A stretch of 5,211 nt of DNA. Origin: Lentisphaeria bacterium. Its GTDB lineage: Bacteria; Verrucomicrobiota; Lentisphaeria; JABSQK01; UBA12247. Positions within the stretch are counted from its first letter, which is position 1, and every line of letters starts with the position of its first letter. The notes beneath the pieces were generated by a model. That model saw nothing but the letters and a program-made list of their open reading frames with translations. It had not been told where the DNA came from and searched no databases. Below, in pieces: positions 1 through 5,211 of the stretch. The stretch is taken from positions 1 to 5,211 of the forward strand of contig DMTJ01000386.1 in NCBI GenBank assembly GCA_003477185.1. The letters run 5' to 3'. Position numbers and translations under genes: made by a program.

Positions 1-864
1 ATCGGTGGCACGAAATGCGCGGTCGTGCTCGGCACGCCAACCGGTAAGATTCAGCAGCGCATTGAATGGCCGTCCGCGGCGCATCGCGGCCCGGCTGCGA
101 TGCCAGCAGAAGCAGTGACGCACGCCCGTTCTATGCTCCCGGCGGTAGCCTGCGGCGTAGCAGTCGGCGGTCCCCTAAACGTGCGGGATGGCGTTGTGCT
201 GTCCCCGCCGCATCTGCCTCGCTGGGATCAAGTGGCGTTGCGCGCGCAGCTGGAAGCCGCCTTGGAAATCCCGGTCTTCGTGGAGCATGATGCAGCTGCC
301 TGCGCCTTGGCCGAACACCGCTGGGGGGCACACGTTGGCTGCCATTCGCTCGTGTATCTCACCTGCGGAACCGGAATTGGCGCTGGCTTGGTCATCGACG
401 GGTCTGCCTACCATGGCGCGGGTGGACACTCCATGGAGATTGGCCACATGCGAGTCGCGGACGATGGCCCGATAGCATTCGGCAAGGCGGGGTCGCTTGA
501 GTCCTATTGCTCCGGGACGGCGCTGCGCCTGCTCGCGCGCTGGAAGTACGACCGCGACTGGCAGCCGCATGAGGTTGCGGAGTTCGCAAACCAGGGCGAT
601 GTCGAGGCGCTCGATGTCTTGCAGATGCACGCTGCGGCGACCGGTCGTTGTTGTGCGAATCTCGCAGACATGTTGTTTCCAGATGTGATCTTACTGGGCA
701 GTCTGGCCCACTATCTTGGCGCGAGCTGGCTCGACCAGGTGGTCCACGAGTTCCGTAAGGAGGCGCATCCGCATGCGGTCGCCCGTTGCCAGATAGAACC
801 GGCCACGCTTGGGCCTCGAGTCCAAGACCTATCCGCGCTGGTCTGCGGGTTGGCAGGTTTATGA
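1..864 (+). CDS. ROK-family sugar kinase (glucokinase-like), 5' end missing
   Basis: The frame is open from the first base, so the gene enters from outside the window and only a few N-terminal residues are missing. The visible 287 residues begin with IGGTK, the end of the ROK phosphate-binding motif (D-x-GGTK). GGPLN follows at 56-60, then VEHDAAACALAE with the likely catalytic base D97, and the glycine-rich GTGIGAG at 123-129. MEIGHM contains E146 and H149, which in ROK kinases contact sugar and zinc. Family knowledge: these enzymes phosphorylate glucose, N-acetylmannosamine or similar sugars with ATP in the cytosol, and some relatives are repressors. No DNA-binding domain is visible, though the extreme N-terminus is unseen. 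The usual zinc cysteines (CxCGxxGCxE) are replaced by I158, F160 and S165, while E167 is kept. A zinc-independent subgroup is therefore likely and the sugar cannot be named. The stop sits inside an ATGA at 861-864. Confidence 0.9.
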   Translation: MGGTKCAVVLGTPTGKIQQRIEWPSAAHRGPAAMPAEAVTHARSMLPAVACGVAVGGPLNVRDGVVLSPPHLPRWDQVALRAQLEAALEIPVFVEHDAAACALAEHRWGAHVGCHSLVYLTCGTGIGAGLVIDGSAYHGAGGHSMEIGHMRVADDGPIAFGKAGSLESYCSGTALRLLARWKYDRDWQPHEVAEFANQGDVEALDVLQMHAAATGRCCANLADMLFPDVILLGSLAHYLGASWLDQVVHEFRKEAHPHAVARCQIEPATLGPRVQDLSALVCGLAGL

Positions 865-992
865 CTGGCCTGCGCTTTCAGATCATGGTCGCCCGCCCCG
901 GGTTCTGGGCCCCGGGGTTTCTGCGGTGGAATGCGTCCGCGATTGGCAGTTTCTACGTGGTCTGGTCACGCGCGACTTTGGGGGGGGCATGA
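861..992 (+). CDS. possible 43-residue peptide bridging kinase and glycosyltransferase genes
   Basis: A frame starting at ATG 861 overlaps the kinase stop as ATGA and ends with TGA 990-992, which overlaps the proposed glycosyltransferase start as ATGA (989-992). It would encode 43 residues rich in aromatic and small hydrophobic residues (three Trp, four Phe, one Tyr). No recognisable domain, signal peptide or clear membrane helix is visible. The only ribosome-binding hint is a short AGG at 855-857, very close to the ATG, so translation would depend on coupling to the kinase gene. The double overlap matches the junction style of the downstream genes, which is the main argument for it. It may equally be a chance open frame in GC-rich spacer, or a leader whose only role is to deliver ribosomes to the next gene. 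Confidence 0.25.
   Translation: MTGLRFQIMVARPGFWAPGFLRWNASAIGSFYVVWSRATLGGA
896..917 (+). other. GC-only inverted repeat between kinase and glycosyltransferase genes
   Basis: CCCCGGG at 896-902 pairs with CCCGGGG at 911-917: seven G-C pairs with an eight-base loop, followed by only three T's (918-920). As RNA this would be a stable hairpin about 70 bases before the glycosyltransferase start. The T tract is too short for a convincing intrinsic terminator, so an attenuating or mRNA-processing structure is equally possible. The two arms also form a near direct repeat (896-907 and 910-923), so the structure may simply come from a local duplication. Confidence 0.35.
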
Positions 993-2299
993 AAACCATT
1001 GGCATCATTGTGCCGCCGGTTCCTGGGCATGTTATGCCGAGCCTGGCGCAGGCAGATGCACTGCGTAGCGAGGGCTGCCGCGTGCGTTACTACCAACTCG
1101 GGGACCTGCGAGACCAGATCGAGGAGCAAGGCCATGAATTCTGCGCCTTGGGCGCTTCGCGTTTTCAACCGGGGATGCTGGCTGAGATGCGGAGTAAGAT
1201 TGCGAGCATGTCAGGGCTGCGCTGCGTCCGGGCGTCAGTGGAGCTATTCCGGGCAACTGCGGAGATGTTTGGCGATGAGCTGCCAGCGGCATTGGCTCGG
1301 GAGCCGGTCGATGCCTTGCTGATAGATCAGATTGAGCCCGCGCCAGCACTGATTGCGCGGGCCCTCGGGATTCCGTATGTGAGCGTTGCCAATGCTCTGC
1401 CGATGGACCCAGATCCGTGGCACCCCCCAGCGACGACACCGTGGCTACCGGGTGGCGGGATTGGCGAACTCCGCAACTGCCTGGCACATCAGATGCTGCG
1501 GGTGGTGTTTCGCCCGACCTATCGGTTGTTGCGGAAGCTGGAGAGGCGGCATGGGTTACCCCGCGAGCCGATGATTTTTCCCTACCTGTCTGAACAAGCG
1601 CAGATTAATCAACTGGTGGAAGCGTTCGACTTTCCGCGTAAGCATCGGCCGGCGCACCTGCATTACTTGGGCGCGATGCGTTTGCGCTCGTACCGGGAGA
1701 TCCCGTTCGACTTTGACAGGCTGGACGGTCGGCCGCTGGTCTATGCGTCGCTGGGGACCACGGTCTGTCGGCATTTGCCGCTGCTGCGCAAGATTGCGGA
1801 GATCGCGAGAGGGCGGGATGTGCAGTTGGTGCTATCTCTGGGAGGGCAGGCGACCGCGGCGGAACTGGGGGCGGTCCCTGAGAATGCGCTGGTCGTGGAA
1901 TTCGCACCGCAGCCGGAGCTGATCGGGCGCGCAGACGCGGTGATCACGCATGCGGGCCAGAACACGACGATGGAGGCGATCGCGAAAGGGAAACCTATGG
2001 TGGCGGTGCCCATCAGCTATGAGCAGCCGGGAATTGCCGCGCGCATTGAACGGGCCGGGATTGGGCTCCGTTGTAGCCGCAAGGCGTCGACCGCGAGCAT
2101 CGGCCAGGCACTCGACCGAGTGCTGTCAGAACCGGGGTTTGCGAACTCCGCAACCCAACTGGCAAAGGCCGGAGCGGCGGCAGGCGGGGCAGAGCGCGCC
2201 GCAGAGATCGTAATTAGCATGCTCCAGACGGGTTGTCAGCCCCCGCGTGGTCGCTACAGTAGCGCCCAAACACGGCCCCATACTACAGGTGAAACATGA
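989..2299 (+). CDS. GT1-family glycosyltransferase, zeaxanthin glucosyltransferase (CrtX)-like
   Basis: The 436-residue product matches the length and layout of CrtX-type GT1 enzymes, which move a sugar from a UDP-sugar to a lipophilic hydroxyl; CrtX itself makes zeaxanthin glucosides at the membrane. Seen here: an N-terminal VPPVPGH with H14 at the usual GT1 catalytic histidine position; IDQIEPAPA at 112-120, close to the IVDQMEPAGA of Pantoea CrtX; AQINQL and DFPRK at 204-218, also CrtX-like; YASLGT at 252-257; and the C-terminal nucleotide-sugar site HAGQNT at 321-326, followed by YEQPG at 344-348 where CrtX has DQPG. ATG 989 is chosen because it aligns with the family N-terminus. The frame is open further upstream (GTG at 926), but the added residues do not look like the family. 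A run of eight G's (980-987) replaces a normal Shine-Dalgarno. The stop overlaps the next start as ATGA. The acceptor is unknown, and no carotenoid genes are in view. Confidence 0.82.
   Translation: MKTIGIIVPPVPGHVMPSLAQADALRSEGCRVRYYQLGDLRDQIEEQGHEFCALGASRFQPGMLAEMRSKIASMSGLRCVRASVELFRATAEMFGDELPAALAREPVDALLIDQIEPAPALIARALGIPYVSVANALPMDPDPWHPPATTPWLPGGGIGELRNCLAHQMLRVVFRPTYRLLRKLERRHGLPREPMIFPYLSEQAQINQLVEAFDFPRKHRPAHLHYLGAMRLRSYREIPFDFDRLDGRPLVYASLGTTVCRHLPLLRKIAEIARGRDVQLVLSLGGQATAAELGAVPENALVVEFAPQPELIGRADAVITHAGQNTTMEAIAKGKPMVAVPISYEQPGIAARIERAGIGLRCSRKASTASIGQALDRVLSEPGFANSATQLAKAGAAAGGAERAAEIVISMLQTGCQPPRGRYSSAQTRPHTTGET
2233..2260 (+). promoter_or_regulatory. candidate sigma-70-type promoter inside the glycosyltransferase 3' end
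   Basis: TTGTCA (2233-2238) and TACAGT (2255-2260) match the -35 and -10 consensus at 5/6 and 4/6 positions with a 16-base spacer, placing a transcription start roughly 30 bases before the zinc-ribbon gene. It could allow the zinc-ribbon and truA pair to be expressed independently of the sugar genes. The match is by eye only, and the sigma-factor preference of the host is unknown. Confidence 0.25.
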
Positions 2300-3018
2300 G
2301 CGAAGCCACCCAGCAGTTAGTTGACCTTCAGGATACCGATCGACGGATACGGAAGCTGCAGCAGATCATTGATTCTGTGCCGCAGGAAAAGGCCAAAATC
2401 GAGGAAGAGCTAAGCGGCACGGAGGCCGTCGTCGAGGAGGCGAAGCATCGCTCGCAGGAAATGGAGATGCGGGTCAAAAGCCTTGAGATAGATATTGGCG
2501 TTATTCAGCAGAAAATGAATCATTTTTTGGGTCAGACTGCGGCCGTGAAGAAGAATGATGAGTACAAGGCGCTGCTGAGCGAGATCGAGAACTGCAAGGT
2601 GCAGATTTCGGACTTGGAAGATCAGGAGCTGGAGCTTTGGGAGGAGCGGGAAGGCACGTCGGCGGTGATGACTGATGCCTCGGAGCAGCTAAAAGCGGCG
2701 CGCAAGCGAATCGCGTCGGCGCTGGACGATCTTGATGTGCGCGAGCGGAACGCCTCTAGCCAGTTAGAGAAGCTGCGCGAGAAACGGGGCGCGCAAGTTA
2801 GCAGTATTGACGCTGTTGTCCTGGAGCCCTACGAGCGCCTGACGGAGATCGCGAGGCGTCGTGGCCAGAACAAGGACTGCCTGGTTCCGCTGAATGGGAA
2901 CTCGTGCGGCGGTTGCCACATGTCTTCGACTACCCAGACACAGGCTCACGTGCGCGGCGGCAAGATTGTGCCCTGTGAGAATTGCGGATCCCTGATTTAC
3001 TTCGCCCGCGGGGAATGA
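2296..3018 (+). CDS. C4-type zinc-ribbon / coiled-coil protein (COG1579-like)
   Basis: The 240-residue product has the two-part build of the COG1579 family. Residues about 1-170 are highly charged, Glu/Lys/Arg/Gln-rich heptad-like sequence expected to form a long antiparallel coiled coil. A C-terminal zinc ribbon follows, with Cys pairs C204-x-x-C207 (SCGGCHM) and C227-x-x-C230 (CENCG), ending in LIYF. No signal peptide or membrane segment is seen, so the protein should be cytosolic. Family knowledge: the Helicobacter member HP0958 helps stabilise sigma-54 and binds flagellin mRNA, and the chlamydial member is CT398/CdsZ; the role in most bacteria is not settled. ATG 2296 overlaps the glycosyltransferase stop as ATGA and is preceded by AGGTGA (2287-2292), a reasonable though close ribosome-binding site. 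The stop overlaps truA in the same way, suggesting coupled expression and perhaps an RNA-related role (inference). Confidence 0.88.
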   Translation: MSEATQQLVDLQDTDRRIRKLQQIIDSVPQEKAKIEEELSGTEAVVEEAKHRSQEMEMRVKSLEIDIGVIQQKMNHFLGQTAAVKKNDEYKALLSEIENCKVQISDLEDQELELWEEREGTSAVMTDASEQLKAARKRIASALDDLDVRERNASSQLEKLREKRGAQVSSIDAVVLEPYERLTEIARRRGQNKDCLVPLNGNSCGGCHMSSTTQTQAHVRGGKIVPCENCGSLIYFARGE

Positions 3019-3824
3019 GCAGTAACTGGCTGCTGCAGGTCGCCTACGACGGCACAGTCTATCGCGGCTGGCAACGACAGCGAGACGCGGGGACTGTGCA
3101 AGGCGAACTCGAGCAGGCCCTTACTGACTTGTTCGGTTGCGACCTCAGGGTGTCCGGCTGTAGCCGGACGGATGCCGGCGTGCATGCCCTCGCTCAACAG
3201 GTTTCGCTGTGCGTTCCAGAGTATCCGCCGATTCCGCCCAACAACGCACGCAAGGCACTGAATGACCGGTTGCCTGATGATATTTGTGTGCGTTCGATCG
3301 AGGTCGTATCGGCGGATTTTCACGCGCGCTTTTCCAATGTCGGGAAGGCCTATGTGTACTTGCTTGCACCTCATGCGCACAAGCATCCTTTTCTAGGCCG
3401 TTTTTCTTGGACGATGCCACGAAATCTGGCGCTTGCAGAAATGCAGAGGGCCGCCGCAGCACTCATTGGAACGCATGACTTTACGACTTTTTCGTGTGTG
3501 GCTGATCGAGACGATGCGGGGAACACGCGCACCCTATATCAGTGCCGGGTGGAGGAGCTGGACGGCCTGCTTGTAGTAAAGGTGGTGGGAGACGGATTTT
3601 TGTACCGGATGGTGCGGAGAATCGTGGGGTTTCTAGTCGGAGTGGGAAGTGGCCGTATTTCTCCAGAGGATACAGGACGGCTGTTGGCGGCTCGTGATCG
3701 CAATGGTGGGTTTAGCACTGCCCCACCGCAGGGCCTCTTTTTGTACGATGTATTTTTCGATGAAGACCAGCGAGATTCCTGGGAACTCGAGGTGATGCCG
3801 CTGCTGTTTCCGCCGCGGCCCTGA
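3015..3824 (+). CDS. truA: tRNA pseudouridine(38-40) synthase TruA
   Basis: The product is 269 residues, the usual TruA size. TruA converts uridines 38, 39 and 40 in the anticodon arm of many tRNAs to pseudouridine in the cytosol. The N-terminus has VAYDGTVYRGWQRQ (9-22) and TVQGELEQAL (27-36). The catalytic motif is SRTDAGVHA with the nucleophile D53; the usual first Gly is Ser here, a variation I recall from other phyla. GTHDFTTF is mid-protein. The C-terminal half carries FLYRMVRRIVG (195-205), containing the conserved Tyr and Arg residues near the active site, and the family ending APPQGLFLYDV. ATG 3015 is chosen because it matches the family start and overlaps the zinc-ribbon stop as ATGA; GGGG just before it is a weak ribosome site, so coupling is likely. 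The gene looks intact, and no strong terminator follows. Confidence 0.96.
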   Translation: MSSNWLLQVAYDGTVYRGWQRQRDAGTVQGELEQALTDLFGCDLRVSGCSRTDAGVHALAQQVSLCVPEYPPIPPNNARKALNDRLPDDICVRSIEVVSADFHARFSNVGKAYVYLLAPHAHKHPFLGRFSWTMPRNLALAEMQRAAAALIGTHDFTTFSCVADRDDAGNTRTLYQCRVEELDGLLVVKVVGDGFLYRMVRRIVGFLVGVGSGRISPEDTGRLLAARDRNGGFSTAPPQGLFLYDVFFDEDQRDSWELEVMPLLFPPRP

Positions 3825-4040
3825 GCTGTGTATAGCCCGTGAGGGAAGACGTAGTTGATAGGAAATTGCTTTTCCCGATACGGCCAAGATACGCTGACGG
3901 GGTGAGCGAGTCAAAAACGGGGCGGAAACGGTGCAAAACCGAAGGGAGAGCGCCGTACCGATATTAGCGACAGAAAACTGAAATCCTGGCTAAACAGGCC
4001 AGATCAAGCAACGAGAAGCCGTCTTCCTGGCGGGCGTTTT
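3825..4040. other. non-coding spacer between truA and the transposase remnant
   Basis: I see no gene on either strand in this stretch. Three weak inverted repeats are present: GGGAAGA/TTTTCCC (3843-3849 with 3870-3876, one G-T pair and a 20-base loop), CGGT/ACCG (3929-3932 with 3938-3941) and CTGGC/GCCAG (3986-3990 with 3998-4002). None has the compact stem plus T-run of a standard terminator. The base composition is less GC-rich than the preceding genes. Because the transposase remnant ends at 4041 on the minus strand, part of this spacer is probably the non-coding 3' flank of that element. Confidence 0.5.
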
Positions 4041-4634
4041 TCAGAAACCCATGAGAAACTCGTCGAAGTCTACATACTCGATTTCCAGCTCAATTTCTTC
4101 CGGTGTGGCAGGCTTGGGCGGCGCTCTGGTCGGGTAATCATCCCATAACTGACAATGCTTGATTAAACGGTCGATGACATCGGCCGGGTCCTTCTGCGCA
4201 ATGAACGCGACGATAGTCATCGCGCCGCCACATTGGGGACAGCACAATTGGGCTACCTCGTGTACTCGCTTAGTCAGCGCTGACCAAAGCATACGTTACA
4301 ATTTACGATACAGCGTATCGCTGTCATCGGTGTTGAGGGGTTCAGGGCCCCCGTACTGGTGTACCTTTGCCTCTTCAGCCGCCTTAGCGTGCATGCCACG
4401 CGCCTTATTCGACTACCACCCAGAGTATCGCAGGGGCTGCGCGCCGTACTCCGGAATATGCTTTGTCACCTTGGCTGTAAGATCATCGGGTATGGGTAGG
4501 AATTTGCCGTGTTTGGCGAAAGCTCCATCGGTAGATAGAGTGTGCATATGCAGATGTCGATTTTTTAGGTAGGCAAAACTCTGGGGCGGGCCGACCATTC
4601 CCAGAACAACGTCGCTATACCAGCAATATTGGGC
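3889..4634 (-). mobile_element. decayed IS91-type insertion sequence, approximate limits
   Basis: This span covers the transposase remnant plus the non-coding stretch downstream of it. IS91-type elements move by rolling-circle transfer, lack terminal inverted repeats, and insert next to GTTC/GAAC or CTTG/CAAG tetranucleotides beside the origin end, often with a small hairpin there. A CAAG lies at 3885-3888, and CGCT/AGCG (3892-3895 with 3905-3908) could form a tiny stem just inside it. A four-base match is common by chance, so this left limit is a guess. The right limit is simply where transposase-like sequence fades. Confidence 0.3.
4041..4634 (-). pseudogene. IS91-family (HUH/Y2) transposase remnant with two stops and an internal deletion
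   Basis: Read on the minus strand, one frame keeps transposase-like sequence from about 4634 down to the TGA at 4041-4043. Three conserved blocks are visible. First, GMVGPPQSFAYLKNRHLHMH resembles the region carrying the His-x-His metal motif of IS91 transposases (histidines at 4556-4554, 4550-4548 and 4544-4542), followed by TDGAF and FLPIPD. Second, TKHIPEYGAQPLRYSGW-stop-SNKARG resembles the family block HIPE...RYYGWYSN.RG. Third, WSALTKRVHEVAQLCCPQCGG and IAFI form the C-terminal CPxCGG finger. The stops are TAG at 4415-4413, where the family has Tyr, and TAA at 4298-4296. In intact proteins the first two blocks are far apart, so the middle with the catalytic tyrosines appears deleted. 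The N-terminal part is also missing. The element cannot encode an active enzyme. Confidence 0.75.
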
Positions 4635-4638
4635 CTAG

Positions 4639-5211
4639 GCGGTCGGCGATGAGGTCACTGTATCGCTCGATGTGACGACCTACGGCGTATCGATTAATGG
4701 CAATTCGGCAATCCACAGCTACACACCACCCAGTGGGACTGACTATCCGCTCCGCGTTCGTGGCAGTATTCTCCTCGTGACACTGCAGAATGCCATTGCT
4801 TACATTCCTGCTCCCAGCAACACACCCAGAATCACGAACTTCTCCTCTAGTGGAAATCGCGAGAATGTGTTCAGCATTGGCTAAGGCCTCATCATCACAT
4901 TCGATTCAGCTACGAACACGCCTCCGCATGGCGTGAACTTCTGGCAGACCGAAAGCGTGAATGATCTCTTCATTTGAGCGAAGAATCGGATGCTACCTTG
5001 GTTCAAGTGCCAGTATCTTCAGCATCAGCGCCAGCGAGTTCCGCTCACCCAGTATTCAGGTTTGTGGGCACGACCGTCACGCCGAACGCACGTGGTCTGC
5101 TCGCCCCATTCGGTCTGCGGATGGCACCATCTTCGCCGCATTCGAAACGAGTACCATGCTCGCCGGTACCATTCGTCAGGCTGCTGGCGGTGCAGCCGTA
5201 GTGGAGTCTGC
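4639..5211 (+). pseudogene. decayed fragment of a possible beta-rich repeat or surface protein
   Basis: Frame 1 reads as plausible protein from 4639 (AVGDEVTVSLDVTTYGVSIN) to TAA 4882-4884, then continues as GLIITFDSATNTP and SVNDLFI to TGA 4975-4977. Later pieces of similar character lie in other frames: YLGSSASIFSISASEF in the frame of 4973, VGTTVTPNA in the frame of 5061, and IRSADGTIFAAFETSTM in the frame of 5108. The Ser/Thr/Gly/Asn-rich, alternating hydrophobic pattern suggests extracellular beta-sandwich repeats (recall of the general pattern, not a named family). A TAG lies at 4636-4638, no start codon or ribosome site is convincing, and the window ends before any terminus. Two stops plus apparent frameshifts argue for a dead gene. 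It could instead be unrelated short open frames; sequencing error is another way to get the shifts. Confidence 0.4.

Noticed and set aside
175..630. Long minus-strand open frame opposite the ROK kinase
   Set aside because: It lies wholly antisense to a gene with clear family motifs, and its product is Arg/Pro/Ala-rich without a recognisable domain, as expected for a shadow frame in GC-rich DNA.
809..988. N-terminal extension of the glycosyltransferase into the kinase gene
   Set aside because: The frame is open, but the extra residues come from out-of-frame kinase sequence and spacer, and CrtX-type proteins begin where ATG 989 does. GTG 926 remains a weak alternative.
1032..1487. Minus-strand open frame opposite the glycosyltransferase
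   Set aside because: It is antisense to conserved CrtX-like coding sequence, is low-complexity in character, and has no supporting start signal.
3843..3876. Intrinsic terminator for truA
   Set aside because: The stem has a G-T pair and a 20-base loop, and its T's are inside the stem rather than after it. It is not a credible terminator on its own.
4159..4572. Plus-strand open frame of about 137 codons
   Set aside because: It is antisense to all three conserved blocks of the transposase remnant; its own product has no recognisable features.
4672..4884. A standalone 70-residue gene starting at GTG 4672
   Set aside because: Protein-like sequence in this frame starts earlier, at 4639, and continues past the stop; there is no ribosome-binding site, so it is better read as part of a pseudogene.
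1..5211. tRNA, rRNA, CRISPR array or riboswitch
   Set aside because: I saw no cloverleaf-like arrangement, no regularly spaced repeats and no recognised aptamer core on reading through the window.

Overview
The window is GC-rich bacterial chromosomal DNA split into two unlike halves. Positions 1 to 3824 hold a compact plus-strand gene set with almost no spacer. From about 3825 to the end lies decayed accessory DNA with no intact gene. The organism cannot be fixed from the sequence. A C4 zinc-ribbon/coiled-coil gene of the COG1579 type, a ROK kinase whose zinc-site cysteines are replaced, and a CrtX-like glycosyltransferase together recall Acidobacteriota or a similar deep-branching phylum. 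That placement is a low-confidence inference.

Plus-strand block: a 5'-truncated ROK-family sugar kinase (1-864); a 124-base interval that may encode a 43-residue peptide (861-992); a GT1 glycosyltransferase of the zeaxanthin glucosyltransferase (CrtX) type (989-2299); a C4 zinc-ribbon coiled-coil protein (2296-3018); and tRNA pseudouridine synthase TruA (3015-3824). The glycosyltransferase/zinc-ribbon and zinc-ribbon/TruA junctions are both ATGA overlaps, which points to a translationally coupled operon. If the small frame at 861-992 is real, all four junctions are ATGA overlaps. The ROK and glycosyltransferase genes are both concerned with sugars (phosphorylation and glycosyl transfer). The zinc-ribbon and TruA genes belong to housekeeping or RNA-related functions.

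Accessory half: 3825-4040 is non-coding and may include the 3' end of an insertion sequence. Minus strand 4634-4041 carries a wrecked IS91-type (HUH/Y2) transposase. Its His-x-His motif region and its C-terminal zinc-finger region survive, but the middle appears deleted, two in-frame stop codons interrupt it, and the start is missing. From 4639 to the end, on the plus strand, is what looks like a decayed fragment of a beta-rich, possibly repetitive extracellular protein, with two stops in the first frame and later segments of similar character scattered over the other two frames.

I see no tRNA, rRNA, CRISPR array or convincing new biological system. The points most worth following are the possible small peptide between the kinase and the glycosyltransferase, the G8 tract beside the glycosyltransferase start, and the two pseudogenes.
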